Assembly: GCA_044224925.1 (NCBI GenBank)
Contig: JBGAJM010000004.1
Span: forward strand, 124,001 to 188,000
From: Kapaibacterium sp044224925
Lineage (GTDB): Bacteria; Bacteroidota; Ignavibacteria; Kapaibacteriales; Kapaibacteriaceae
DNA length: 64,000 bases
Direction: 5' to 3'
Below, in pieces: positions 25,497-34,668 of this stretch. The notes under the pieces are model-generated. The model was not told the DNA's origin, made no database searches, and saw only the letters and a program-made list of their open reading frames with translations. Position 1 is the stretch's first letter. Each line of letters starts with the position of its first letter. Both the position numbers and the translations under genes were made by a program.

Positions 25497-27263
25497 TTAG
25501 CGGGTAACGATCAGCTTCTCTTGGGCGATCATGCTGCCATTGGCATCGGTGGCCACGACCACGTAGACGCCCGTTGTCAGACGGTCGAGCGGGATGGAAA
25601 TACCGTCCTGCTGGCGCATTCCGTCCGAAACCCGGTATTCGGCCATGGTGCGGCCGGTGGCATCCACGAGCATGATGTTCGCGATGCCCACTGTACGGTC
25701 GCCGCGGAGGAGGACGTTGGAGGTGGCAGGGTTCGGAACGAGCGACAGGCGGGCCATGGAGGCCGTCTCTTCTTGGACGCTCACGGTACCCGGGGTCACT
25801 TCGACGAGGGAGCTGTTCACGACGCCTGCAGAATCCACGAGGATCAGCTTGAAGGCCTGTCCGTCCATGTTCTTGGTCGGCTCCACAAAGCCGGATGTGA
25901 GAGCGACGTAGGCTTTCCGGGTCCTGAGGGTGACAACATAGCCCTTCTTGACGATGCCCGAGTCGTTCTTCAGCCACAGCGTGTCGGTGCCGGGGGCGAC
26001 CAGGTGGTTCACGGAAACAGCGCCGTAGGAGGCCATGTCGAGCAGGACGTTCTGATCGATGCTGCTGATGAGGGAGAGCTTGGGTGAGTCGGTGGACTGT
26101 TGGATGCACATCAGGTTGGCTGCGACCGTATCAGGCGAGCCTTCGAGGGCACCTTCGATGAGGGTGGCCTTCAGGGAGATGTTCGCACTGTCCGGGTTGG
26201 CGGCAAATTTGGTCGTATCCAGAACGCCGCTGACCGTGAGCACGTAGGTGCGACCCGGACGAAGCGATTGCACCTTCAGCGTACGGAGGGTGTCCTTATA
26301 GCTTGCCGACGTGCTTGGAGCGATCCCGATCACGAGAGGGAGTCCTGCCGGAAGATTGGTGAAGGCAGTGGCCTTGCGGAAGCCCAAGTTGTCGATGACC
26401 TTTTCGGTGTTGAGATACACGTCCACCTGACCCAGCTTTGGATCGGCAGCATTGTGGATCACTTGCACCCGTGCTGTTTGCGAACCGGAGAGGAGCTGGA
26501 ACTTCGAGATGGTGCCGTCTTCCTTCACGCCGAGGAGGGTAAGGGTATCGGGGCTGTTCTTGTTGTCGGCGGGGCTCTTGAAGCCGGACATCATGAGGAT
26601 CAGCACTTGACCGGCGAACTTGGAAAGGTCCACTTCAAAGGAGGCAAGGGCTGGGGTCTTCACGCCGGCCTTTGTGTAATCGAGGAACGATGCCTTCGCA
26701 TCGATGAGCTTCATCGGCGATGTCACATCGCCATAGGTGACGCCTGCGAATGTTGCCGCCGTGCCGCCCCGCACCCATACATCGCCCTTGTCGAGGTCCG
26801 TGGAGCTGTGGACGAAGATCACACCGGCCTTCTTCTGATCGTCGTTCGTGGCAGGGATCTCGAAGTGGCGCATCTCAGCCGTGATCGTCTTGGCATCCGG
26901 GTTGGCCACGAATCCGTCGGTCGAGATCAAGCCACGTGCTTCGACGATGTAGAACATGTCGGCATCGGGTGTGAACTCGTGCGTCAGCAGGGCTTGCGAT
27001 TGATCGGTGCTGGTAGCGGGTGCGATCTTGAAGGTGACCGGAGTACCACCGAAAATGGCCATTTCCGGAATGGTCGTCGACGCTTGATACGCCAGGTTCT
27101 CGATCTTGACGACGTTTCCGGCATGGGAAACATAAAGATCGATCTCAACGGCCGCGGGATCGGGCGAATTGTGGACGAACGTGATGCTCGCCGTTTGCGC
27201 ATATGCCGTGGTGGCAACGAGGGCAATGGCGAGGAAAAGAAAGACTCGTTGAGTCAGACGCAT
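25497..27263 (-). CDS. Secreted DUF4397-domain protein with T9SS sorting domain
   Basis: The 588-residue protein has a signal peptide (MRLTQRVFLFLAIALVATTAYA) and at least two, probably three, DUF4397 units. The first is near 25-125 (ITFVHNSPDPAAVEIDLYV), a weaker one near 145-250 (GVIFVHSSTDLDKGDVWVRG), and another near 260-360 (RVQVIHNAADPKLGQVDVYL). It ends in a typical T9SS type A domain (LSLVPNPATSNVLLRGD to GVYVVVATDANGSMIAQEKL). DUF4397 is an extracellular beta domain of unknown role, common in secreted proteins. The second ATG at 27263 is chosen because GGAG lies 7 bases upstream; ATG at 27269 is too close. It has its own strong terminator. Confidence 0.87.
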   Translation of the reverse strand: MRLTQRVFLFLAIALVATTAYAQTASITFVHNSPDPAAVEIDLYVSHAGNVVKIENLAYQASTTIPEMAIFGGTPVTFKIAPATSTDQSQALLTHEFTPDADMFYIVEARGLISTDGFVANPDAKTITAEMRHFEIPATNDDQKKAGVIFVHSSTDLDKGDVWVRGGTAATFAGVTYGDVTSPMKLIDAKASFLDYTKAGVKTPALASFEVDLSKFAGQVLILMMSGFKSPADNKNSPDTLTLLGVKEDGTISKFQLLSGSQTARVQVIHNAADPKLGQVDVYLNTEKVIDNLGFRKATAFTNLPAGLPLVIGIAPSTSASYKDTLRTLKVQSLRPGRTYVLTVSGVLDTTKFAANPDSANISLKATLIEGALEGSPDTVAANLMCIQQSTDSPKLSLISSIDQNVLLDMASYGAVSVNHLVAPGTDTLWLKNDSGIVKKGYVVTLRTRKAYVALTSGFVEPTKNMDGQAFKLILVDSAGVVNSSLVEVTPGTVSVQEETASMARLSLVPNPATSNVLLRGDRTVGIANIMLVDATGRTMAEYRVSDGMRQQDGISIPLDRLTTGVYVVVATDANGSMIAQEKLIVTR

Positions 27264-27318
27264 GTTCATACTCCGTGTTTGGTAGTCGGTACAAGGACTT
27301 GAATGATCTTGGAAAGTT

Positions 27319-29871
27319 TCAGGATGCATAGGTGCAGTAGAGAGTATCGGCAACGTGAATAAGTTGCTCGTGCGTAGGGGTGACACGGACCGTGCAGCCT
27401 TGCATGCCGCTCTCCTGACACACGTAATCTCCTTCATAGTAGCTCGTTCCTCCGTCTTCGCGTTGAAATGCCAGCGTGGTGGTATGGGCAGGATTGATCT
27501 CGCCCTTTGCGTCCACCTTGCCATAGACCGCTTGCACGATCACATCGTTCGGATGCAGGGATCCCAGACGGACCTCGGCATTGAGGTGGATGTGCTTGCC
27601 AACGTAGGCACCGGATCCGCCATGGATGTTCACTTCGCCAACACGGACGGCGGGCCAGGTAGCGGCCACGCGATCGAAGTACTGGACCATCGATCGGGCA
27701 CGCTCGCCACCGTTCTCCGTCATGGTACGATAGGCCTGCGTTGCCTGCACGTAGTTCTTGGTGGCATAGTCGCGGACCATGCGCAACGACGAGAACTCCG
27801 GAGCAAGCGTTCGAATGGAGTGCTTCATCATGTCCACCCAACGTTCCGGCACCTTGCCCTTGTTCCGTTCATAGAACATGGGCTTGATGGCGTGTTCGAT
27901 GGTGTCATACAGCGTCCCCGCATCCGCCGTGTCCTGCTCGTCGGGATCCAGCATTTCCTCTCCGCGACCGATGGCAAAGCCGTTGTGGCCGTCATATGCC
28001 TCTGCCCACCAGCCGTCGAGGACGCTGAAGTGCAAACCGCCATTGATGATGGATTTCATACCACTGGTTCCCGATGCCTCATACGGTCTGCGAGGAGTGT
28101 TGAGCCACACATCGCATCCCCTGACCATGAGTCGGGCCACATGCATGTCGTAGTCTTCGAGGAAGACTATACGATGTTCGAGCCCATGGTTACGAATATT
28201 CTCGAGAACGTGTTGAATGAGCTCTTTCCCGGCCGTATCGCGCGGATGGGCCTTGCCGGCCATGATCACCTGCATTGGACGTTGCGGGTCGGTGACGAGG
28301 GAGGCCAGTCGGTCCATGTCACGCATGAGCAGATCGGCTCGTTTGTACGTGGCGAACCGCCGTGCGAAGCCGATCGTGAGGATGTCGGGATCCAGATAAT
28401 CGTGGATCTTCGATGCCTGCTCTTGCGTGAGGGAGGTGTGGTGCTTGCTCAGAATGTGCTCGCGCGCTGCGATCACCAAGCGCTCCCGACGTCGTTGATG
28501 CACGCGCCAGAGTTCGAACGATGGGATGCGGTCCACGTTCTCCCAAGCATCGTTCTCTTCGGGGTGGGTGCGCCATTTGGGCGAGAGATATCGGTCGTAG
28601 AGGTGGGCCAGCTCGCTGCCGACCCACGTGCCGGTGTGAACGCCGTTCGTGACGGCGCCGATGGGGACCTCTTCCAGTGAGAACTGGGGCCACACGGCAT
28701 TCCACATCTGACGGGCCACAGCACCGTGCAACTTGCTCACGCCATTGCGGTATGTGCTTCCCTTGAGTCCGAGCACCGTCATCGAGAATCCGTCCTCGAT
28801 ATCGGCAAGCGTCTGCGTGCCCAGTTCGAGGAACTCTGCCCACGAGATGCCGAGCGTTGCCACGTAGGCTTTGAAGTAGCGCTCGATCACATCAAAATGG
28901 AAGATCTCATTGCCCGCAGGGACGGGAGTGTGCGTCGTGAAGACGGTTGACGACTGTGTGATCCGCCATGCCTCTCGGAACGTCATGCCGAGCCGCGACA
29001 TCGTCATGCGTGTGCGCTCAAGCATGGAGAATGCTGCATGGCCTTCGTTCACGTGACAGGCAGCGGGCTCGATGCCGAGTTCTGCCAGCATGCGCATACC
29101 GCCTATGCCCAACAGCATCTCCTGCATCACGCGCGTGTCCGTCGAGCCGCCATAGAGTCGGTCCGACACATCCCGCAATGTGGGGTCCACGTTCTGCGGC
29201 ACATTCGTATCGAGCAGGTACAATGGCACTCTGCCGACATTCAACTTCCAGATCTGGGCATGCAGCGTGCCCAAGGGCACGTCGACGGTGATCATGAGCG
29301 GCGAACCATCCTGGCGGGTGACGGGCGTAAGCGGCAGCGTGAAGAAGTCGATCTCGCTGTACATCTCGTTCTGCCAGCCGTTCTGCGTGAGATACTGTCG
29401 GAAGTAGCCCTCCTGGTAGAGCAGGCCAACGGCAACAAGCGGAACGCCGAGGTCGGAAGCGCTCTTCAGGTGGTCGCCCGCCAACACGCCAAGACCGCCA
29501 CTATAGTTGCTGAAGCTCTCATGGATGCCGAACTCGGCACAGAAGTAGGCCACAAAGGACCCTGGCGTGGCGTCGATCGACGAATACCACCCTTTGGAGT
29601 CCATGTAGGAGCGGAACTCCTGATAGACCTCCGTCAGATTGGCAACATACTCCGCCCGTTCGGCGAGGGCGTTCAAGCGCTCGTTCGACAGAAGGGCCAA
29701 CATGGCCACGGGATTGTGATGGGTCTCTTCCCATAGTACCGGATCGATCCGATGGAAGAGCTCGATGGCATCGGCATGCCAGCACCACCAGAAATTATAG
29801 GCCAACTCTTTCAAGGGAGCAAGGGCGACCGGCATGGTGGGGTTGACGACGAAGGTTGTGACGGGTCTCAT
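27319..29871 (-). CDS. glgP: Alpha-glucan (glycogen/maltodextrin) phosphorylase
   Basis: The 850-residue product belongs to the GT35 phosphorylases of the short alpha-glucan family: it starts with a VALAPLKELAYNFWW-type domain with SYNSGGLG-like FSNYSGGLGVLAGDHLKSASDLG. The PLP-binding lysine lies in EASGTSGMKSIINGG (Lys606), and GFARRFATYKRADLL is the conserved active-site stretch. It releases glucose-1-phosphate from glycogen or starch-like glucans with phosphate. The N-terminal DUF3417-type region is typical of this bacterial/archaeal branch. It is transcribed divergently from the peptide-binding lipoprotein gene, from a TAACTTTG box. Confidence 0.95.
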   Translation of the reverse strand: MRPVTTFVVNPTMPVALAPLKELAYNFWWCWHADAIELFHRIDPVLWEETHHNPVAMLALLSNERLNALAERAEYVANLTEVYQEFRSYMDSKGWYSSIDATPGSFVAYFCAEFGIHESFSNYSGGLGVLAGDHLKSASDLGVPLVAVGLLYQEGYFRQYLTQNGWQNEMYSEIDFFTLPLTPVTRQDGSPLMITVDVPLGTLHAQIWKLNVGRVPLYLLDTNVPQNVDPTLRDVSDRLYGGSTDTRVMQEMLLGIGGMRMLAELGIEPAACHVNEGHAAFSMLERTRMTMSRLGMTFREAWRITQSSTVFTTHTPVPAGNEIFHFDVIERYFKAYVATLGISWAEFLELGTQTLADIEDGFSMTVLGLKGSTYRNGVSKLHGAVARQMWNAVWPQFSLEEVPIGAVTNGVHTGTWVGSELAHLYDRYLSPKWRTHPEENDAWENVDRIPSFELWRVHQRRRERLVIAAREHILSKHHTSLTQEQASKIHDYLDPDILTIGFARRFATYKRADLLMRDMDRLASLVTDPQRPMQVIMAGKAHPRDTAGKELIQHVLENIRNHGLEHRIVFLEDYDMHVARLMVRGCDVWLNTPRRPYEASGTSGMKSIINGGLHFSVLDGWWAEAYDGHNGFAIGRGEEMLDPDEQDTADAGTLYDTIEHAIKPMFYERNKGKVPERWVDMMKHSIRTLAPEFSSLRMVRDYATKNYVQATQAYRTMTENGGERARSMVQYFDRVAATWPAVRVGEVNIHGGSGAYVGKHIHLNAEVRLGSLHPNDVIVQAVYGKVDAKGEINPAHTTTLAFQREDGGTSYYEGDYVCQESGMQGCTVRVTPTHEQLIHVADTLYCTYAS

Positions 29872-29882
29872 GGTATTCTGCG

Positions 29883-29904
29883 TAGGTTCGGGGTCCCAAA
29901 GTTA
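29883..29904. promoter_or_regulatory. Divergent -7 boxes between glgP and the lipoprotein gene
   Basis: TAGGTTCG (29883-29890, plus) faces TAACTTTG (29897-29904, minus, exact TAnnTTTG match), with ATG codons 35 and 25 bases downstream respectively. The two boxes lie within 22 bases, so the two promoters probably interfere with each other. Confidence 0.5.
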
Positions 29905-29925
29905 CCACTCAGAAGGCATAGGACG

Positions 29926-31656
29926 ATGGTTCGGATGATGGCGGTGTTCATGGTGGTCGTGCTCGGAATTGCCGCGTTGACGGGATGTCGACGGTCTGCC
30001 ATTCCGGAACATCATGTGCGAATGGCGAAGGGCGGCAAGGCCTATGGTGGCACCTATCGCATCAACATGTTGCGCGGAAGCCCGAGTGCGCTCGATCCGG
30101 TGCGCGTGAGCAGCAAGCTTGCCGACGATATCTGTTTGCAGATCTTCGACCGGCTGATCACGTTCGATTCGTTGCTGGGCGTGCAAGGCGAATTGGCCAC
30201 GCGTTGGGAGATCTCGCAGGATGGCAAGGAATACGTATTCCATTTGCGCACCGATGTAAGGTTCCACGATGATGCATGCTTTCCGCAGGGACGCGGACGT
30301 CGGTTGACCGCACACGACATGGTGTACTCACTGGTGCGCGCATGCGATCCAACACAGAAGACACTTTCGTTCTGGGCCTTTCAAGACCGCGTGCGTGGAG
30401 CCACGCGATTTCATCGTGATCGTGAACTCGGTCGCACCACACCGCCTCCAGAAGGCATTGTTGCACTTGACGATTCCACCCTGGTGATCACGCTGGAACG
30501 ACCCTTCGCACCGTTCCTCCTTACCCTTGCCAGCGGATTCGGATGTGCCGTGCCGCGTGAGGCCGTGGAGCACTATGGTGAAGAGTTCTTTCGGCATCCG
30601 GTGGGGAGCGGACCGTTCATGTTCCGCGAGTGGCGCGAGGATCAGCAGATCACGCTGGTGCGCAATCCGAACTACTGGCAACACGACGAGGCCGGGAATC
30701 AGCTCCCGTTCCTCGATGGGGTGCGCATCGAGTTCATCAAGGACGATAACGTGCAGTTCGCGGCTTTCAAGCAAGGTCTGCTTGAAGAGTGCTTCACGAT
30801 CCCAACGGAGGTGTTCCCCTTACTCGTCGACGCGTCCACGGGCACATTGCGCGCAGCATCGACGGCGTTCACGTTGCAACGCACACCGGCGCTGTGCACG
30901 TGGTTCGTGGACTGTTTGTGTACGGAAGCACCATTCAACGATCGACGTGTGCGACGTGCACTGTCGATGGCCATCGACCGACATCGGCTTGTGAAGTTCG
31001 TGTTGCAAGGACAGCCGTTCGCGGCCGCAACACATGGGATCACGCCGCCCGTGCTGCTCGACTATCCTATCGACAGTATCCATGGCCTGGGCTTCGATCC
31101 CGATCGGGCGCGAGCGGAACTGGCGCAGGCCGGCTTCCCGAACGGTCGAGGATTCCCCGACGTGACCTTGACGATCTATTCCGAGCCGCGCCTTAAACAA
31201 ACGGCCGAAGCACTGCAGCAGATGTGGCGCGAACATCTTGGCATCACGATGAAGATCCGCGTGTTGCAGTTCGCACAATTCTTGCAGGAGGCAGAGGCGG
31301 GTCGACTCCAATTGTGGGGCACGCGCTGGTATGGTGATTATCCCGATGCCGAGACGTTCTTGGGTCTGTTCAATGGAGCTGTGGTGCCGACCGATCCGCA
31401 TGGGGCTTCGTATCCGAACAGCACGCGATTCAACGATCCAACGGTCACGCAGTACTTGATGGCCGGGGTCAGTGAGCCTGATCGGGAGCGACGCCACGCC
31501 ATGTATCGTAGGGCAGAATCGTTGGTGGCCGAAGATTCTCCCGCATTGCTCCTGTTCTACGAAATGCACTATCGACTCCTGCAGTCCTATGTTCGCGACA
31601 CGCCACTCGATCCGATGGCGCGTGTTGTTCTCAAGCATACATGGTTCGCATCATGA
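29926..31656 (+). CDS. Family 5 substrate-binding lipoprotein (oligopeptide ABC type)
   Basis: The 576-residue product starts with a lipoprotein signal ending in IAALTGC, so Cys21 or so is lipid-modified. The body is an SBP_bac_5 (DppA/OppA) solute-binding protein: GGTYRINMLRGSPSALDPVRV, LATRWEISQDGKEYVFHLR, LTAHDMVYSLVR, GSGPFMFREW, RVRRALSMAIDRHRLV. It would bind peptides or nickel complexes in the periplasm and deliver them to an ABC permease, but no permease or ATPase gene is beside it. The next gene, tsaC, overlaps its stop as ATGA. Confidence 0.92.
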   Translation: MVRMMAVFMVVVLGIAALTGCRRSAIPEHHVRMAKGGKAYGGTYRINMLRGSPSALDPVRVSSKLADDICLQIFDRLITFDSLLGVQGELATRWEISQDGKEYVFHLRTDVRFHDDACFPQGRGRRLTAHDMVYSLVRACDPTQKTLSFWAFQDRVRGATRFHRDRELGRTTPPPEGIVALDDSTLVITLERPFAPFLLTLASGFGCAVPREAVEHYGEEFFRHPVGSGPFMFREWREDQQITLVRNPNYWQHDEAGNQLPFLDGVRIEFIKDDNVQFAAFKQGLLEECFTIPTEVFPLLVDASTGTLRAASTAFTLQRTPALCTWFVDCLCTEAPFNDRRVRRALSMAIDRHRLVKFVLQGQPFAAATHGITPPVLLDYPIDSIHGLGFDPDRARAELAQAGFPNGRGFPDVTLTIYSEPRLKQTAEALQQMWREHLGITMKIRVLQFAQFLQEAEAGRLQLWGTRWYGDYPDAETFLGLFNGAVVPTDPHGASYPNSTRFNDPTVTQYLMAGVSEPDRERRHAMYRRAESLVAEDSPALLLFYEMHYRLLQSYVRDTPLDPMARVVLKHTWFAS

Positions 31657-32624
31657 CCACGATCCTGATCGATGCACGCGTGGACGAGGCGCGCGCTGTT
31701 GACGCTGCCAGCACATTGCTTCGTGAAGGCAAGGTGGTCGCCATTCCAACGGAGACCGTCTACGGTCTCGCGGCCATTATCACGAACGACGATGCCATTC
31801 GCGGCATTTTCACCGCGAAGGGACGTCCGGCCGACAACCCGCTCATCGTCCACGTGGCCAACGTCGCCGATGTTGCTTCGATCGCCGTCGTTTCACCATT
31901 GGCACAACGACTGATGGATGCCTTCTTTCCGGGCGCGCTCACGCTTGTGCTCCCGAAGCTGTCGCATGTGAGCGATCTCGTAACGGCAGGACTGGACACG
32001 GTCGCCGTGCGCATGCCCGACCTTGCCGTGACGCGTGCCATCATTGCCCGTGCAGGCGCACCGGTTGCCGCACCTTCTGCCAATCTGAGCGGACGTCCCA
32101 GTCCGACCACGGCGCAGCATGTGCTCGACGATCTGAATGGCAAGATCGCAGCGGTGATCGATGCCGGTCCGTGCAGAGAAGGATTGGAATCGACGGTCGT
32201 CCGCATCGTCGACGAACAGGTCCACATCCTCCGTCCGGGAAGCGTGTCACGAAATGATATCGAGCGTTGCATCAACACTCCCGTTGCGACCACGGTGCAG
32301 GATGAGGAACTGCATCGCTCTCCCGGTACACGGTACCGACACTATGCGCCGCATGCCAACGTGGTGCTCGTGGACTCGATCGACGAGGCTATCCGCGAAC
32401 GCGATGCAGGTGAAGGTCCGACACTCTTGCTTGCGCCAAATGACCTGGCGCTGGACCTCCCGTGGAGGCCGTTATCGGCCGCGTCTCTTTATGCCGAACT
32501 ACGCCTCGCCGATTCCTTGCATGTGAAAAAAATTATCGTACATTGTGACGAACAGGTTCGCACGAACGAAGCCCTCATGAATCGGCTTCGAAAGGCGGCA
32601 GAACCTCGCACGGATGACCGATAG
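31653..32624 (+). CDS. tsaC: L-threonylcarbamoyladenylate synthase (long, Sua5 type)
   Basis: The 323-residue protein has the YrdC/Sua5 catalytic domain (about 8-195: VVAIPTETVYGLAA, AKGRPADNPLIVHV, VAVRMPDLAVTRAI, PSANLSGRPSPTTAQHV, GLESTVVRI, ILRPGSV) followed by the Sua5 C-terminal domain (SPGTRYRHYAPHANVVLV). It makes threonylcarbamoyl-AMP from threonine, bicarbonate and ATP for the t6A37 modification of ANN-decoding tRNAs. The ATG at 31653 overlaps the upstream TGA; an ATG four codons earlier would overlap more. The HPr gene follows 6 bases later. Confidence 0.95.
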   Translation: MTTILIDARVDEARAVDAASTLLREGKVVAIPTETVYGLAAIITNDDAIRGIFTAKGRPADNPLIVHVANVADVASIAVVSPLAQRLMDAFFPGALTLVLPKLSHVSDLVTAGLDTVAVRMPDLAVTRAIIARAGAPVAAPSANLSGRPSPTTAQHVLDDLNGKIAAVIDAGPCREGLESTVVRIVDEQVHILRPGSVSRNDIERCINTPVATTVQDEELHRSPGTRYRHYAPHANVVLVDSIDEAIRERDAGEGPTLLLAPNDLALDLPWRPLSAASLYAELRLADSLHVKKIIVHCDEQVRTNEALMNRLRKAAEPRTDDR

Positions 32625-32630
32625 GAACGC

Positions 32631-32897
32631 ATGATCGAGACGATGCTGACAGTACGAAACAGAGCAGGACTTCACACGCGACCTGCCGCCATGCTCGTGA
32701 AGATCGCCTCGCGGTTCAAGTCGGAGATCTACTTGCAGCGAGACGGCTTCAATATCAACGCCAAGAGCATCATCGGTGTGATGACATTGGCAGCGGAGCA
32801 AGGAGCCCAGGTAGGGCTACTGGTGGAAGGACCCGACGAAGCAGATGCGGCAGCAGCAATTGAGGAATTGTTCAACTCCGGATTTGGAGAGCCATAA
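32631..32897 (+). CDS. ptsH: HPr-type phosphocarrier protein
   Basis: This 88-residue protein is a full HPr domain. The active-site His15 sits in AGLHTRPAA, and the regulatory Ser46 sits in NAKSIIGVM, the place where HPr kinase acts in other phyla. HPr passes phosphate from enzyme I to sugar-specific enzymes II, or acts in regulation. The gene is between tsaC and ptsI with spacings of 6 and 4 bases. No EII gene is visible in the window. Confidence 0.95.
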   Translation: MIETMLTVRNRAGLHTRPAAMLVKIASRFKSEIYLQRDGFNINAKSIIGVMTLAAEQGAQVGLLVEGPDEADAAAAIEELFNSGFGEP

Positions 32898-32901
32898 GTG
32901 C

Positions 32902-34668
32902 ATGTCGAGTCAACATCGATCGTACACAACAACGGACAGTATGCTTCGCCACCACGCGACGCGTGACGAACACGTCCTCAAAGGCATCCCCGCCTCGCAT
33001 GGCATCGCCATCGGCAGGGCCTTCGTGCTATCGGTAGAATCGCCCTCCGTCCAATCAGAGAAGATCAGTGGTGAACGCATCACCGAGGAAGTGGCTCGCT
33101 TCCGCTCTGCGGTCGAGTTGGCTGCGGCCGAACTGATCTCGGCCATCGAACTTGCGCGTGAAGAAACAGAGAACGTGAGCACGATCATCGAGTCGTACCT
33201 GATGATCGTAGGCGATCCCATCCTCTCACACACGGTGATCACGAAGATCGAGCAAGGCGACACGGCCGAGTGGGCATTGATCGAAGAGTTCGATGCGAAG
33301 CGTCAGATGCTCTTTCAAGCACGCGACCCCATTCTACGCGAGCGAGCGCAAGACCTTGATCATGTGAAGGAGCGACTGCTTTCGCATTTACGCAACAAGA
33401 CACTGTCGCATGCGGCGGCACGAGATGCCATCGTCGTGGCCGGATCCATGACGCCGCAAGACATCCTCTTCTTCAAGAAGACCAACACACGAGCCTTTAT
33501 CACCGAGATCGGTGGTATCAACTCGCACTCGTCCATTCTAGCGCGAGATGTTGGCATCCCGGCCGTGATCGGATTGCGCAATGCCACCACCGACATCCCC
33601 AATGACACCACCATCATCGTTGATGGCTATGCCGGGGTGGTGATCGTATATCCGAGCGATGCGACGTTGGAACTTTATCGTGAGAAACAGGGACGTGCAG
33701 AAGAGTACCGTGCTCGACTTGGAACGCTGATCAACGAACCGACGATCACGCAGGACGGACTGAGTGTACGTCTGCTTGCCAACATCGACTCGCCGGACCA
33801 AGTGGACGGTGCCGTGATGGCAGGGTGTGAGGGCATCGGTCTCGTGCGTACAGAGTTTCTGCTCATGCAGCATGGCGGTTATCCGAGCATTGAGGAGCAA
33901 ACGGAATGGTATAGCGATATCGCAGAACGTGCGTATCCGCGGCCCGTGACGTTCCGTGCCTTCGATGTAGGGTCTGACAAGTTCCGAGAAGGCATTCCGC
34001 ACCACGAAGACAATCCTGCGCTCGGACTTCGTGGCATACGGTTCTTGCTCTACCGCCCGGATCTCTTCGAAGATCAGATCTATGCGGTGCTTCGCGCAAG
34101 CCGACATCGCAACGTTCGATTCATGCTGCCCATGGTGACCGTGCTCGAAGAGCTCCATCAGGCGAAAGTGATGATCGAAACATGCAAGCATCGGTTGGCC
34201 ATGGAAGAAGTGGACTTCGATCCGCACATCCAGATCGGCGTGATGGTCGAGACACCGGCAGCTGCCTTGATGGCCGAGACCTTTGCACAGGCGGCGGACT
34301 TCTTGAGCATCGGAACGAACGATCTGGCGCAATACGCACTGGCAACCGACCGCACGAATGAAATGGTGGCCGATATTTTCGATGCACTCCATCCCGCCGT
34401 GATCCGTATGATCAAAATGGTGGTGGATGCCGGTCGATTGCACAGTACTCCGGTAAGTGTATGTGGTGAACTGGCCGGTCATGCCGCTGCCACCGAAATG
34501 CTGATCGGACTTGGCATCAGCGAATTGAGCGTATCGCCAACACTTTGCTTAGAATTGAAGGACAGGATCCGATCCATGCAGTATTTCGATTGTCTGGAAC
34601 TCACGCATCGGTTGATGATGTGCACCACAACACAGCAAGTGTATACCTTGCTTTCGGGAGGACGTTGA
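32902..34668 (+). CDS. ptsI: Phosphoenolpyruvate-protein phosphotransferase (enzyme I)
   Basis: The 588-residue product has the enzyme I layout: an N-terminal HPr-binding and phospho-histidine domain with His209 in GGINSHSSILARDVGIPAV, and a PEP-binding TIM barrel with GIGLVRTEFLLM, FRAFDVGSDKF, NPALGLRGIRFLL, IGVMVETPAAALMA and IGTNDLAQYALATDR, and the conserved Cys-containing VCGELAG. It phosphorylates HPr from PEP. There is no N-terminal GAF domain, so it is not the nitrogen-type EI-Ntr. The ATG at 32902 has GGAGAG about 10 bases upstream; the first 40 residues before LKGIPASHGIA are poorly conserved and the true start could be ATG 32941. It overlaps the next gene as TGATG. Confidence 0.95.
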   Translation: MSSQHRSYTTTDSMLRHHATRDEHVLKGIPASHGIAIGRAFVLSVESPSVQSEKISGERITEEVARFRSAVELAAAELISAIELAREETENVSTIIESYLMIVGDPILSHTVITKIEQGDTAEWALIEEFDAKRQMLFQARDPILRERAQDLDHVKERLLSHLRNKTLSHAAARDAIVVAGSMTPQDILFFKKTNTRAFITEIGGINSHSSILARDVGIPAVIGLRNATTDIPNDTTIIVDGYAGVVIVYPSDATLELYREKQGRAEEYRARLGTLINEPTITQDGLSVRLLANIDSPDQVDGAVMAGCEGIGLVRTEFLLMQHGGYPSIEEQTEWYSDIAERAYPRPVTFRAFDVGSDKFREGIPHHEDNPALGLRGIRFLLYRPDLFEDQIYAVLRASRHRNVRFMLPMVTVLEELHQAKVMIETCKHRLAMEEVDFDPHIQIGVMVETPAAALMAETFAQAADFLSIGTNDLAQYALATDRTNEMVADIFDALHPAVIRMIKMVVDAGRLHSTPVSVCGELAGHAAATEMLIGLGISELSVSPTLCLELKDRIRSMQYFDCLELTHRLMMCTTTQQVYTLLSGGR